DNA of 64,000 nt from JANWHQ01 sp963775275 (GTDB lineage: Bacteria; Pseudomonadota; Alphaproteobacteria; Caulobacterales; Caulobacteraceae). The DNA is taken from assembly GCA_963775275.1 (NCBI GenBank), contig CAVZII010000005.1:3844001-3908000 (forward strand), written 5' to 3'. Under the pieces are notes generated by a model. It did no database searches, was not told the origin of the DNA, and saw nothing but the letters and a program-made list of their open reading frames with translations. The first letter of the stretch is position 1. Each line of letters begins with the position of its first letter. Of this stretch, positions 1 through 10,031 are shown piece after piece. The position numbers were made by a program, and so were the translations under genes.

Positions 1-160
1 CCTTGCGCGCGGCGGCGACGGCGCGGTCGACATCTCCCGGCGAGCCGAGCGCGATGTGGCCGGCGACCTCCTCGGTCGCGGGATTGATCACGTCCAGCGT
101 CCGTCCGGACGCGGAGTCGACCCACTGGCCGTCGATGTAGAACTTCAGGTGCTCGCGCAT
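1..160 (-). CDS. Aldehyde dehydrogenase, N-terminal fragment cut by window edge
   Basis: Only the first 53 codons are present, read leftward from an ATG at 160. The translation begins MREHLKFYIDGQWVDSASG and is identical at 42 of 53 positions to the start of the complete aldehyde dehydrogenase at 61687-63135. It is therefore an NAD(P)-dependent aldehyde dehydrogenase paralogue that would oxidise an aldehyde to a carboxylate. The catalytic Cys and Glu lie beyond the window, so activity cannot be judged. Confidence 0.85.
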   Translation of the reverse strand, partial: MREHLKFYIDGQWVDSASGRTLDVINPATEEVAGHIALGSPGDVDRAVAAARK

Positions 161-444
161 ACGGTCCTCCTCGGCGACCGCTCATAGCGGCAATCGAAGC
201 CCGATTGGAAGGGAGCGCTTGTCCCGAGCCCTTCCCGCGGCCGAAGGGCGGCTTGGCCGTCCGACGCGTCGCGAGACGACGTCCTTCACCTTCCGTGAGG
301 GTGCGCCCCCTTCACTTCCCTGGGTAGTGTGCCCGAAGTCTTGGCGAAGTCGCATCGACAGCCAAGTCCTACGACGGCGCGCCTGGGAATTGTCGACCAG
401 GCTTGCTAGCCTATTTCACAACAAGGCAAGCGAGCAGGACGTGG

Positions 445-1737
445 ATGATCTTAGATGTGTTGCGTAGCCTTCTGAGCCCGCTGGGATATTCCGGTCGCCG
501 TCTGCGTGACGGCGACACAGATCAGACGGGGCGCGAGGGCCTCGCGGGCAAGCTTGCCAAGGTCAACGCCGAACGCCTGCGGCTCAAGCGATCCCTTCTG
601 GCCACACGGGCGAGGCTGGACCGGCTGCGGGGCGATCACGACCGGCGCCTGGCCGAGCTCGAGGCGGCGCGCACGCGGCTGCAGCAATTGCGGCCTTCGG
701 CCGCCGGGGCGCCGGTCAGGCATTCCTCCGACGAGCAGGGGCGATTCGAGACGCTGCTCGGCTATCGCGAGGCGGCCGACCGGGCGGTATCGGAGCTCGT
801 CCAGGACCAGACGGAGTCGGAAGGAAAGCCCCTGGAGCGCCGGTATTTCGAGCTCGGCTATGAGCTCCAGACCAGGGGCGCGATCAGTCTCGCCTGCGCG
901 GCCTATCGCAGGGCGGGCCCGCGCATCGATGAGTTCCTCGCCCAGGACGGACCCAACGGCTCGTGCATCTCGGGGCCGGACTTCCTGATCATCGGCGCCC
1001 CCAGGGCCGGCTCGACCTGGCTCAAGAAGCGCCTGGCGCTGCATCCGCGGCTGTTTCTCCTGGCGAACGAACAGCACTATTTTTCCAGCACGCCGAGCCT
1101 TGCGCCCGACGCCTATGTCCGGCGTTTCGCCGGACCGCGCGCCAGGTACCTGGGCCGCAGACCGAGGCTTGCGCCAGTCCCGGCGAGCGAGCGCATCTAC
1201 GGCGAGAAGAGTCCCACCTATCTGTCGATGCCGGACTGCAACATCGACCTCTGCGCCGCGCTGTACCCGAAGGCCCGACTGATCTGCGTCGTCCGCGAGC
1301 CGGTGGCGCGCGCCTGGTCGCACATCAGGCACCTGGGGCTCAACCATCGCGGGGGCAATCTGAACGCGCTTCACAACGTAAACTACTGGAAGTCGCTCGA
1401 CGTCGTGGTCGGCATGGGCCGCTACCGCGAGCATCTGGTCCGATGGGCCCGGAGGTTTGCGCCCGAGCAGATCCTTGTGGTCGAGTTCCATCGGATGTCG
1501 TCCGAGCCGGAGGCGGTCTACAGGGAGGTCGCCCGCCATCTCGGCGTCGAACCGCTGCCGCCGCTGGTCGATTCTCCGTTCCGACAAGCCCCCGCGGCCG
1601 AACAAGCGATCCCGCCCATCCTGCGCGACTACCTCAGCGAAGCCTATGCGAGGGAGGCTTTCGACGCCTCGAGCCTGCGCGCCGCCATGCAGGCCGCAGC
1701 GCGCGAGGGCGAGCCGCTGGGGGCGCAGACCGTCTGA
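445..1737 (+). CDS. Sulfotransferase family protein with N-terminal coiled coil
   Basis: The 430-residue product has an arginine/leucine-rich segment at about residues 35-82 that looks like a coiled coil. A PAPS-type sulfotransferase domain follows from about residue 178. The 5'-phosphosulfate loop is visible as PRAGSTW (186-192), and later YGEKSPTY and ICVVREPVARAWSH fit the 3'-phosphate binding region. Such enzymes move sulfate from PAPS to a hydroxyl or amine on a glycan, lipid or small molecule; the acceptor cannot be inferred. I chose the ATG at 445 rather than the in-frame GTG or ATG codons upstream because the 14 extra residues look non-conserved. It stands alone, convergent with radC. 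Confidence 0.8.
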   Translation: MILDVLRSLLSPLGYSGRRLRDGDTDQTGREGLAGKLAKVNAERLRLKRSLLATRARLDRLRGDHDRRLAELEAARTRLQQLRPSAAGAPVRHSSDEQGRFETLLGYREAADRAVSELVQDQTESEGKPLERRYFELGYELQTRGAISLACAAYRRAGPRIDEFLAQDGPNGSCISGPDFLIIGAPRAGSTWLKKRLALHPRLFLLANEQHYFSSTPSLAPDAYVRRFAGPRARYLGRRPRLAPVPASERIYGEKSPTYLSMPDCNIDLCAALYPKARLICVVREPVARAWSHIRHLGLNHRGGNLNALHNVNYWKSLDVVVGMGRYREHLVRWARRFAPEQILVVEFHRMSSEPEAVYREVARHLGVEPLPPLVDSPFRQAPAAEQAIPPILRDYLSEAYAREAFDASSLRAAMQAAAREGEPLGAQTV

Positions 1738-1741
1738 ATGC

Positions 1742-2482
1742 TCAGAAAAGCCCCAGGGCCTTGAAGCTGGCGACCCCCTCGCGTCCGACCACGAGGTGGT
1801 CGTGGACTGTGACCCGGAGCGGTCGGCCCGCGTCCGCCACATGACGCGTCATCTCCACATCCGCCTGCGATGGCGTCGGGTCGCCCGAGGGGTGGTTGTG
1901 GACCAGGATGACCGCCGAGGCCGACAGCTCCAGCGCCCGGCGCACGACCTCCCGCGGATAGACCGGCGCATGATCGACCGTGCCCTCGTTCATCACCTCG
2001 TCTGCGATGAGCTGGTTCTTCCTGTCCAGGAACAGGACCCGGAACTGCTCACGCGGCTCGTGCGCCAGGGCCACCTTCACATAGGCCAGAAGCGCGCTCC
2101 ATGAGCTGATCACGGTGCGCTTGCGCACCGGGTCCAGGCCGATGCGTTGGGTCAGCTCGTGCACGAGCTTGATGTCGAGCGCGGCGGACGGTCCAATTCC
2201 CTTCATTTGGCAGAGCTCGTCGGGCCGGGCGGAGAGCACCCCGGCCAGCGAGCCGAAGCGCGCGATCAGCGCCTTGGCCAGCGGCTTGACGTCGCCCCTG
2301 GGGAAGGTGCGGAAGAGAAAGAGCTCCAACGCCTCATAGTCGTGCAGCGCCGCAAAGCCCGCATTCAGCGCCCGCTCGCGCAACCGCTCGCGGTGCCCGA
2401 GATGGTGGGCCTTCGGCGTCGTCCGGGCTGGCGCGAACGCCAGCAGGTCCCCGCTCCACGCCTCCTGAACCTCGCTCGCCAT
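1742..2482 (-). CDS. radC: RadC family JAB/MPN-domain protein
   Basis: 246 residues. It has the N-terminal helix-hairpin-helix-like region of RadC (ELCQMKGIGPSAA, about 89-101) and a C-terminal JAMM/MPN metal-binding motif HNHPSGDPTPSQAD (195-208), which gives the His-x-His...Asp zinc ligands. RadC proteins are conserved, but their role in DNA repair is disputed; a metalloprotease-like activity is inferred from the JAMM fold. The ATG at 2482 is chosen because upstream in-frame sequence has no RadC similarity. It is transcribed in the same direction as sfsA and map but is separated from map by the small opposite-strand gene at 2645. Confidence 0.9.
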   Translation of the reverse strand: MASEVQEAWSGDLLAFAPARTTPKAHHLGHRERLRERALNAGFAALHDYEALELFLFRTFPRGDVKPLAKALIARFGSLAGVLSARPDELCQMKGIGPSAALDIKLVHELTQRIGLDPVRKRTVISSWSALLAYVKVALAHEPREQFRVLFLDRKNQLIADEVMNEGTVDHAPVYPREVVRRALELSASAVILVHNHPSGDPTPSQADVEMTRHVADAGRPLRVTVHDHLVVGREGVASFKALGLF

Positions 2483-2644
2483 CGCGCCGCTCCCGCACCG
2501 GTTCGCGATTTGGGAGTGTTCCCTAAACGTTCCGGCTTGGCAACCCCCGCACGCACGCCCGGGACTGACCCAGATCAAGGCGGGGAGGAGACATCCGGCC
2601 GATGTGTCGCTGCGCCCGAAGCTGCGGGCGAGGGAGTCGCCGCG

Positions 2645-2839
2645 ATGAAGATCAACGAAGGAACATTGGACCGCGCCCTGCGGGTGATCGTCGGGATCGC
2701 TGTGCTGGCGCTGGCGTTCGTGGGGCCCAAGACGGCCTGGGGCTATCTGGGCCTGATCCCGCTGCTCACCGGCCTCGTGGGCATGTGCCCGCTCTACGCT
2801 GTGCTGGGAATGAACACCTGCGGCGTGCGTAAAGCCTGA
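2645..2839 (+). CDS. DUF2892 (YgaP-like) inner-membrane protein
   Basis: A 64-residue protein beginning MKINEGTLDRALRV, which is the classic start of the DUF2892 family. Two hydrophobic segments follow (about residues 14-30 and 36-54), with the conserved CPLY motif between TM2 and the end. The family forms small membrane hairpins, sometimes fused to rhodanese domains as in YgaP, so a link to sulfur trafficking is possible but not shown here. It converges on map with 12 bp between stop codons. A short GC hairpin at 2843-2858 overlaps the end of map and may terminate both. Confidence 0.85.
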   Translation: MKINEGTLDRALRVIVGIAVLALAFVGPKTAWGYLGLIPLLTGLVGMCPLYAVLGMNTCGVRKA

Positions 2840-2851
2840 TCCGGCCTGGCC

Positions 2852-3679
2852 TCAGGCCCCGCCCCGGATCGCCGGCTTGTCCAGGCCCTTGGGCGACAGG
2901 GTGAAGATTTCCACGCCCGTTTCGGTCACGCCCACCGAGTGCTCGAACTGGGCCGACAGGGATTTGTCCCGCGTCACCGCCGTCCAGCCGTCGGCCAGGA
3001 GCTTCACGGACGACTTGCCGAGGTTCACCATCGGCTCGATCGTGAAGAACATGCCCGGCTTCAGGACCGGGCCCGAGCCGGCCGCGCCGTAGTGAAGGAC
3101 GTTGGGGTTGTCGTGGAAGACTTCGCCCAGGCCATGGCCGCAGAAGTCCCGGACGACCGAGCAGCGCTGGGATTCGACATAGGTCTGGATGACGTGGCCG
3201 ATGTCGCCGAAGGTCGCGCCGGGCTTCACCACCGCGATGCCGCGCCCCATCGCCTCATAGGTGATGTCCACCAGCCGCCGCGAGCGAGCCGAGACCTCGC
3301 CGACGCCGTACATGCGGCTGGTGTCGCCGTGCCAGCCGTCGACCACGACCGTGACGTCGATGTTGATGGTGTCGCCTTCGCGCAGCGGCCGCGGACCCGG
3401 GATGCCGTGGCAGACCACGTGGTTGGGCGAGATGCAGACCGTCTTGGCGTAGCCGCGATAGAACAGGCAGGCGGGCAGGGCGCCGTGGTCCAGCACGAAC
3501 TCGCGCGCGAGGCGGTCCAGATCCTCGGTCAGGACGCCAGGCTTCACCTCGGGAACCAGCAGGTCCAGGCACTCTGCCGCCAGCCGGCCGGCCCTGCGCA
3601 TGCCTTCGAAGGCCTCGGACGGATGCACCTTGATCGCCGAGGTGCGGATGGGAATGTCCAGGACGTCGGGCTCGCCCAT
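2852..3679 (-). CDS. map: Type I methionine aminopeptidase
   Basis: 275 residues with all metal ligands of M24A methionine aminopeptidase visible: the Asp pair in INIDVTVVVDGWHGDTSRMY, the His in CGHGLGEVFH, the Glu in TIEPM and the Glu in QFEHSVGVTE. It removes the initiator Met from nascent proteins in the cytoplasm. It lies 12 bp downstream of sfsA on the same strand, so the two are probably co-transcribed. The length is typical of bacterial type Ia enzymes. Confidence 0.95.
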   Translation of the reverse strand: MGEPDVLDIPIRTSAIKVHPSEAFEGMRRAGRLAAECLDLLVPEVKPGVLTEDLDRLAREFVLDHGALPACLFYRGYAKTVCISPNHVVCHGIPGPRPLREGDTINIDVTVVVDGWHGDTSRMYGVGEVSARSRRLVDITYEAMGRGIAVVKPGATFGDIGHVIQTYVESQRCSVVRDFCGHGLGEVFHDNPNVLHYGAAGSGPVLKPGMFFTIEPMVNLGKSSVKLLADGWTAVTRDKSLSAQFEHSVGVTETGVEIFTLSPKGLDKPAIRGGA

Positions 3680-3691
3680 GATCGCTCCAGA

Positions 3692-4408
3692 TCAGATGCC
3701 GGCCCCCGCGCCGGCCCAGGGGATGGGCCCTGAGACGCGGATCGCCTCGATCCCTATGTCGCAACCCCGGCAGAGGATTTCAACGCCCCTCGCCGCCGCC
3801 TCCTTGAGGCCCGCCGCATAAGCCGGGTCGAGGTCGGCCGCCGTGTCGAACCGGTCGCAGTCGGTGCGCTGGACGATGAACAGCATCACCGCGCGGGCGC
3901 CGGCCTCGACTTCGCGCGACAGCTCCTTCAGGTGCTTGAGCGATCGGGCGGCGACGCAGTCGGGGAATTCCGCGAGACCGCCGCCGCGCGAGAGGTGGAC
4001 GTTCTTGATCTCCAGCCAGCAGGGCGGACGATCCGGCGAGGTCAGGAGGAAGTCGACCCGGCTGTTCTGGCCGTACTTCACCTCGCGCCGCACCTCGGCA
4101 TAGCCGGCCAGCTCAGGGATCATGTCCTCGGCCAGGGCTTCGGCGACCAGGCGGTTGGGATGCATGGTATTGATCCCCACCAGGCCGCCGTCGGCCTCCA
4201 CCAGCTCCAGCGTGTGAGGCAGCTTGCGGCTGGGCGCATCGCTCCTCGACAGCCAAGCCCGCAGGCCCGGCGTGTTCAGCCCCAGCATGGCGCCGGGATT
4301 GGGGCAATGGGCGGTGACCTCGCGCCCGTCGTCCAGCACGACGTCGGCGAAGAAGCGCTTGTAGCGCTGGACGAGGCGGCCGCGCTCCAGGGACGAGATG
4401 AACCGCAT
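3692..4408 (-). CDS. sfsA: SfsA DNA/RNA nuclease family protein
   Basis: 238 residues, full length for SfsA. The sequence starts MRFISSLERGRLVQRYKRF and carries the family blocks HCPNPGAML and KYGQNSRVDFLL, then LEIKNVHLS, a PD-(D/E)XK-like core that may coordinate metal. SfsA was named as a sugar-fermentation stimulation protein and is now viewed as an OB-fold nucleic-acid binding protein with nuclease features. The ATG at 4408 is preferred because the 46 upstream in-frame codons are not conserved. It heads the leftward sfsA-map unit and diverges from the permease gene at 4506. Confidence 0.92.
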   Translation of the reverse strand: MRFISSLERGRLVQRYKRFFADVVLDDGREVTAHCPNPGAMLGLNTPGLRAWLSRSDAPSRKLPHTLELVEADGGLVGINTMHPNRLVAEALAEDMIPELAGYAEVRREVKYGQNSRVDFLLTSPDRPPCWLEIKNVHLSRGGGLAEFPDCVAARSLKHLKELSREVEAGARAVMLFIVQRTDCDRFDTAADLDPAYAAGLKEAAARGVEILCRGCDIGIEAIRVSGPIPWAGAGAGI

Positions 4409-4505
4409 AATCCGCCAAGTAGGGCCTGGCGGCCCATCGCGCGAGGGGTGATGGCCGGCTCGGGTCAAGCCGGCTAGGCTTCCCGAGTCTTCGGGGGCCG
4501 AGACC

Positions 4506-5925
4506 ATGAGCTTCATCACCCGCCGCAAGTCGATCGACCAGATCACGGTGCACGAGGAGCATCACCGGCTCAAAGCCACGCTTTCGTGGCCGCACCTGGT
4601 GGCGCTGGGCGTCGGCGCGATCGTCGGCACCGGCATCTACACCCTGACCGGCATCGGCGCGGGCCTGGCCGGGACCGGCCGTGATCCTGTCGTTCGCCTT
4701 GTGTGGCGTCATCTGCGCCTGCGCCGCGCTGTGCTACGCCGAGGCCGCCACGCTAATGCCCGCGGCGGGCAGCGCCTATACCTACAGCTACGCAGTGCTG
4801 GGCGAGCTCCTGGCCTGGATCGTCGGCTGGAGCCTGATCCTCGAATACACCGTGGCCGCCAGCGCCGTGGCCGTGGGCTGGTCCTCCCACGTGGCGGAAT
4901 TCATCCAGGCGGCCGGCTGGCCTTTCCCGGCCCAACTCTTGAACGGCCCGGAGGCCGGCGGCGTCATCAACCTGCCCGCCATGCTGATCTCCGCGATGGT
5001 GACCGGCCTCCTGATCGTTGGCACCCGCGAGAGCGCGACGATCAACCTGGTCCTGGTGGCGATCAAGCTCGCCGCGCTGGTGCTGTTCGTCGCCCTGGCC
5101 TCGACCGCGTTCGATGCGGCCCGCTTCCATCCCTTTGCGCCGTTCGGATACGGCGCCCACGTCGACCTGGACGGGACCAAGCGGGGGGTGCTGGCCGCCG
5201 CCGCCCTGATCTTCTTCGCCTTCTATGGCTTCGACACGGTCTCGACCGCCGCCGAGGAGACCAAGAACCCGGGCCGGGACCTGACCATCGGCATCATGGG
5301 CTCGATGATCCTCTGCACGGCGATCTATGTCGCGGTGGCGGCGGCCGCCCTCGGCGCCGCGTCCTACCAGACCCTCGCCAGCACCGGCGCGCCGCTGGTG
5401 GATGTGCTCACCAAGCTCGGCCAGGGCATGGCCGCCCAGGTCGTGGCCGGGGCGGCGATCATCGCCCTGCCCACGGTGATCCTGGTGCTGATGTACGGCC
5501 AGAGCCGGATCTTCTTCGTCATGGCGCGCGACGGCCTGCTGCCCCAGGGACTGGCCACGGTGAACCCGCGGCGCGGCACGCCGGTCCTGATGACCCTGAT
5601 CACCGGCGTGGTCGTCATCGCCATCGCCGGCTTCGTGCCTCTGGCCAAGATCGCCCTGTTGGCCAACGCCGGGACGCTCCTGGCCTTCATCGCGGTGGCG
5701 GTGTGCGTGCTCATCCTGCGCGTCCGCGACCCAGGACGGCCGAGGGTCTTCCGCACGCCCCTGGTCTGGATCATCGCGCCGGGGTGCGTGATCGGCTGCC
5801 TCTACCTCTTCCTGAACGGCCTGCCGGCCTTCACCCAGGAATGGTTCCTGTTCTGGAACGGGATCGGCCTGGTGGTCTTCCTGCTCTACGGGGTGCGCAA
5901 GAGCCGGCTGGCGAAGGCGGCATAG
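4506..5925 (+). pseudogene. APC-family amino-acid permease, +1 frameshift near 4674
   Basis: The first 56 codons read MSFITRRKSIDQITVHEEHH then AIVGTGIYTLTGIGAGLAG, the N-terminus and first helix of a cationic amino-acid transporter-like APC permease. The remaining 11 or so helices continue in the next frame from about 4676 (AVILSFALCGVICACAALCYAEAATLMP onward) to the stop at 5925. Dropping one base at about 4674 restores the expected GPAVILSF junction and gives a protein of about 472 residues. It would import amino acids across the inner membrane by cation-coupled or exchange transport. It is either a real frameshift or, more likely given other same-sign shifts here, a consensus error. Confidence 0.85.
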
Positions 5926-5949
5926 GGCGGGCGACAAGCCCGCCCGTCT
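5925..5949 (+). terminator. Hairpin terminator after the permease gene
   Basis: GGGCGGGC (5925-5932), a 5-nt loop and GCCCGCCC (5938-5945) form a perfect 8-bp stem starting on the last base of the permease stop codon, followed by GTCT. The T tract is short, so efficiency is uncertain. Confidence 0.5.
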
Positions 5950-5989
5950 CGGCTAGAACGCGCGCCTTCCCATCCCTGCGAGGCGCGCC

Positions 5990-6454
<465 letters not shown>

Positions 6455-6457
6455 CGC

Positions 6458-7537
6458 TTGCGGCTGGACGACTTCGACTTCGACCTGCCCGAGGACCGGA
6501 TCGCGCTGCGTCCGGCCGAGCCGCGGGATGCGGCGCGGCTGCTGGTGGTCCCGAGCGATGGCGCTTTCCAGGACCTGAGCTTCCACGACCTGCCGTCGCT
6601 CCTGCGCCCTGGCGACGCCCTGGTGCTGAACGACACCAAGGTCATCCCGGCGAGGCTCACAGGCGTGCGCGAACGCGACGGATCCGCCGTCGCGATCGAG
6701 GCCACCTTGCACCGGCGCCTTTCGCCCTCGCGCTGGACCGCCTTCATGAAGCCCGGCAAGCGGTTGAAGCCGGGCGACCGCGTCCGCTTCGGCGAACGGA
6801 CGGACCGGGCGTGCCTGCTGGGCGCGCTCGACGCCGTGGTGAAGGCCAAGGGGGAGGGGGGCGAGGTCGAGCTCGGCTTCGACCTTTCCGGACCGGACCT
6901 GGACACGGCCATCGCCGAGCGGGGCGCCATGCCGCTGCCGCCCTACATCGCCGCGCGCCGCGCCGAGGACGAGCAGGATCTCGTGGACTACCAGACCGTC
7001 TACGCCCGCCCCGAAGGCTCGGTCGCCGCCCCCACGGCGGGTCTCCACTTCACGCCCCGGCTCCTCGGCGAGCTGCAGGCCAGGGGCATCGGCCTGCACA
7101 GGCTGACGCTGCACGTGGGTGCGGGCACCTTCCTGCCGGTCAAGACCGAGGATGTGGCGGGGCATCGGATGCATCCGGAGTGGGGCGAGGTCTCGACCGC
7201 GACGGCCGAGGCGCTGAACGCGGCCCGCGCCGCCGGCGGCCGCATCGTCTGCGTCGGCACCACATCCTTGCGCCTGCTCGAGAGCGCGGCGGGCGAGGAC
7301 GGCGTCATCCGCCCCTTCGCGGGCGAAACCTCCATCTTCATCACGCCCGGCTATCGCTTCCGCGCCGCGGATGTCCTGGTCACCAACTTCCACCTGCCGC
7401 GCTCGACCCTCTTCATGCTGGTCGCGGCCTTCGCGGGCCTGGAGCGCATGCGCGCCGCCTACGCCCACGCGATCGAGGCGGGCTACCGCTTCTACTCCTA
7501 CGGCGACGCCTGCTTTCTGGAGCGGGTGGATGGGTGA
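6458..7537 (+). CDS. queA: S-adenosylmethionine:tRNA ribosyltransferase-isomerase QueA
   Basis: 359 residues, typical for QueA. It starts at a TTG codon, giving MRLDDFDFDLPEDRIALRPA, which matches the family N-terminus exactly where expected. Conserved stretches include VLNDTKVIPARL, VAAPTAGLHFT, HVGAGTF and TTSLRLLES. It transfers and isomerises the ribosyl moiety of SAM onto 7-aminomethyl-7-deazaguanine in tRNA to form epoxyqueuosine. The start is 3 bp after the ppiB stop, so translational coupling is likely. tgt, the preceding step in the same pathway, follows after an inserted repeat pair. Confidence 0.95.
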   Translation: MRLDDFDFDLPEDRIALRPAEPRDAARLLVVPSDGAFQDLSFHDLPSLLRPGDALVLNDTKVIPARLTGVRERDGSAVAIEATLHRRLSPSRWTAFMKPGKRLKPGDRVRFGERTDRACLLGALDAVVKAKGEGGEVELGFDLSGPDLDTAIAERGAMPLPPYIAARRAEDEQDLVDYQTVYARPEGSVAAPTAGLHFTPRLLGELQARGIGLHRLTLHVGAGTFLPVKTEDVAGHRMHPEWGEVSTATAEALNAARAAGGRIVCVGTTSLRLLESAAGEDGVIRPFAGETSIFITPGYRFRAADVLVTNFHLPRSTLFMLVAAFAGLERMRAAYAHAIEAGYRFYSYGDACFLERVDG

Positions 7538-7554
7538 GGCCGCTGCAGATATGG

Positions 7555-7728
7555 CCCTCCCCCTGGAGGGGGGAGGGTCGGGGTGGGGGTGGCGCCAACT
7601 CCGCGCCGCCGCGTCGGCCGGTTTGATCGAGGCAGACGGAGCTGACCGCGTTCGATCTCACGCCAACAAAGGCGGCGGAAATGTCGCCACCCCCTCTCCC
7701 GGCCTCTCCCCCTTCCAGGGGGAGAGGA
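7555..7728. repeat. Inverted pair of palindromic G/C-rich repeats between queA and tgt
   Basis: Left arm 7555-7596 runs CCCTCCCCCTGGAGGGGGGA and on into a GGGGGTGGC end. Right arm 7683-7728 is an imperfect inverted copy beginning GTCGCCACCCCC. Each arm also has its own internal palindrome. The 86 bp between the arms has no convincing gene. The same element, in better-conserved form, flanks the DUF559 gene at 26716-27155. Confidence 0.75.
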
Positions 7729-7738
7729 GCGCGCGCTG

Positions 7739-8861
7739 ATGGCGGCCTTCCCCTTCCGTATCGATGCGACCGACGGCGCCGCACGAACCGGCGTGATCAC
7801 TACGCCAAGAGGCGAGATCCGCACGCCGGCCTTCATGCCGCTGGCCACGGCCGGGACGATCAAGGCGCTGACGGTCGACCAGGTGCAGCCAGGTCGGCGC
7901 GGACATCGTGCTCGGCAACACCTATCACCTGATGCTGCGGCCCGGCGCCGAGCGGGTGGCGCGGCTGGGCGGGCTGCACAGGTTCATGCGCTGGGACGGA
8001 CCGATCCTGACCGACTCCGGCGGCTTCCAGGTCATGTCCCTGGCCAAGATCTCCAAGGTCACCGAAGACGGCGTGACCTTCCAGAGCCATATCGACGGCT
8101 CGCGCCATGCGCTCTCGCCGGAGCGGTCGATCCAGATCCAGGCCGACCTGCTGGGCTCGGACATCGTCATGCAGCTCGACGAGTGCGTGAGCTGGCCGGT
8201 CGAACAGGCGCGGGCCGCCGACGCCATGGAGCGGTCGCTGCGCTGGGCGGGGCGGTGCAAGGCGGCGTTCGGCGCGCGCGAGGGACAGGCCCTCTTCGGC
8301 ATCCAGCAGGGCTCCACCTTCGAGCCGCTTCGCCGCCAGTCGGCCGAGCGCCTGGTCGAGATGGGCTTCGACGGCTACGCCATCGGCGGCCTCGCCGTCG
8401 GGGAGGGGCACGAGGGCATGCGCGAGGTGCTGGACTATGCCCCCTCCATGCTGCCGGCCGACCGGCCGCGCTATCTGATGGGCGTCGGCAAGCCCATCGA
8501 CCTCGTCGAGGCGGTGGCCCGGGGCGTGGACATGTTCGACTGCGTCCTGCCCACCCGTTCGGGCCGGCATGGCCAGGCCTGGTCGTGGGGCGGGGCCTTC
8601 AACCTGAAGAACGCGCGCTTCGCCGAGGACGACGAGCCGCTCGATCCCGAGAGCGACTGCCCGGCCAGCCGCGACTATTCCAAGGCCTACCTGCACCATC
8701 TGGTGAAGTCCGGAGAGATCCTCGGCCAGGTGCTTCTGTCCTGGCACAACGTCGCCGTCTTCGAAGCCCTGATGGCCGAGATGCGCGAGGCGATCGCCGA
8801 AGGGCGCCTGGACGCCCTGCGCAAGGAGATCGTGGCGCGCGGTGATAGCATCGAGCCATGA
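7739..8861 (+). pseudogene. tgt: tRNA-guanine transglycosylase, +1 frameshift near 7889
   Basis: The N-terminal 50 codons (MAAFPFRIDATDGAARTG to LTVDQVQ) are in one frame. The rest (GADIVLGNTYHLMLRPG onward, with TDSGGFQVMSL and GVDMFDCVLPTRSGRHGQA) is in the next. Removing one C near 7889 rebuilds a Tgt of about 373 residues that exchanges guanine-34 for preQ1 in tRNAs with GUN anticodons. Oddly, the usual zinc site CxCxxC reads S-D-C-P-A-S, so two of the three cysteines are serine. The stop overlaps the next start (ATGA, 8858-8861). Confidence 0.88.
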
Positions 8862-9419
8862 TCCGGCAGGACTATGCGCTGTTCGACACGACGCTGGGCG
8901 CCTGCGCCGTCGCGTGGGGCGAGGCCGGCCTGATCGGCGTCTGGCTTCCGGAAGCGGATGAGGCGCGCCTGCGGGCGCGGCTGCTGCGCAAGTTCCCCGA
9001 GGCGGCCGAAACGGCGCCGCCTCCGGACGTGAAAGTCGCCATCGATGGCATTGTCCGCCTGTTCGCCGGCGAGGCGGTCGACCTGTCGGCCGTCCGGCTC
9101 GACTTCGAGGGCATGCCGCGTTTCCTGAAGCGCATCTATCGAGATCGCCCGCACGATCCAGCCCGGCGCGACCCTGACCTATGGCGAGGTCGCCGAGCGC
9201 CACGGCCCGCCCGTCACCGCGCGGGAGGTCGGCGAGGCGATGGGCAAGAACCCCTTCCCGGTGATCGTGCCCTGCCACCGGGTGACGGCGGCGGGCGGCA
9301 AGCTCGGCGGCTTCTCCGCGACCGGCGGGGTGGAGACCAAGCGCAGGCTCCTGGCCATCGAGGCGGTGCACGGCCAGGCGTCGTTGCCGCTGTTCGCCGC
9401 CGGACGCTCCGACGGATGA
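8858..9419 (+). pseudogene. ogt: Methylated-DNA-[protein]-cysteine methyltransferase, +1 frameshift near 9140
   Basis: The first 94 codons, ending FLKRIY, are in one frame. The continuation EIARTIQPGATLTYGEVAER, then the active-site block NPFPVIVPCHRV, is in the next. Dropping the C at about 9140 gives a single protein of about 186 residues with the PCHR methyl-acceptor cysteine. It would repair O6-alkylguanine by irreversible transfer to that cysteine. It overlaps tgt by 4 bp and the following DUF1697 gene by 4 bp, so it is part of the same operon. Confidence 0.87.
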
Positions 9420-9959
9420 GCGCCTGCATCGCCCTGCTCCGCGCCGTCAATGTGGGTGGGCGCGGCATGGTCGCGATGGCCGACCTGCGCCAGGCCTTCG
9501 CGGCGATGGGGTTCGCCGAGGCCCGCACCCTGCTTCAGTCGGGCAATGTGGTGTTCGACGGCGGCGGCGCGGCGCCCGAGGCGCTGGAGGCCCTGATCGA
9601 GCGGGAGCTGAAGGCGCAACTCGACCTCGAGACCGTCGTCCTGGTCCGCACGGCCGACGCCTGGTCCCGGATCATCGCGGCCAATCCGTTCGCCCGGGAA
9701 GCGCGTGACGACCCTGGTCATCTTCACGTCATGCCGCTGAAGAGCGCGGTCGAGGCGGCCGCGGTCGAGGCGCTGCAGGCCGAGGTCAAAGGCCCGGAGC
9801 TGATCCGGGCCGGGCCGCAAACCCTTTATGTCACTTACCCTGACGGCAGTGGTCAGTCCAAACTAACCAATCGGGTCATCGAATCAGCGGCTGAAGACCC
9901 GCGGCACGGCCCGCAACTGGAACACCGTCACAAAACTGATGGCGCTGGCGGGCGGCTGA
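9416..9959 (+). pseudogene. DUF1697 family protein, +1 frameshift near 9886
   Basis: Reads MSACIALLRAVNVGGRGMVA, then LQSGNVVF and LYVTYPDG, all diagnostic of DUF1697. The conserved C-terminus RGTARNWNTVTKLMALA appears in the next frame after one extra base near 9886, ending at the TGA at 9957-9959. The family has no established function. It is the last gene of the ppiB-queA-tgt-ogt run before tRNA-Lys. Confidence 0.82.
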
Positions 9960-10031
9960 GGCCGGCTTGCTGTGCGCGCGGGCGCCGCCTATGGTCCGCG
10001 CCGCTTTCGGCCGCCCGGCCGATCCTCCAGT

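Noticed and set aside
451..1842. Long minus-strand open frame antisense to the sulfotransferase
   Set aside because: High-GC shadow frame: its residues are Arg/Gly/Ala-rich without motifs, while the plus strand has a clear sulfotransferase domain.
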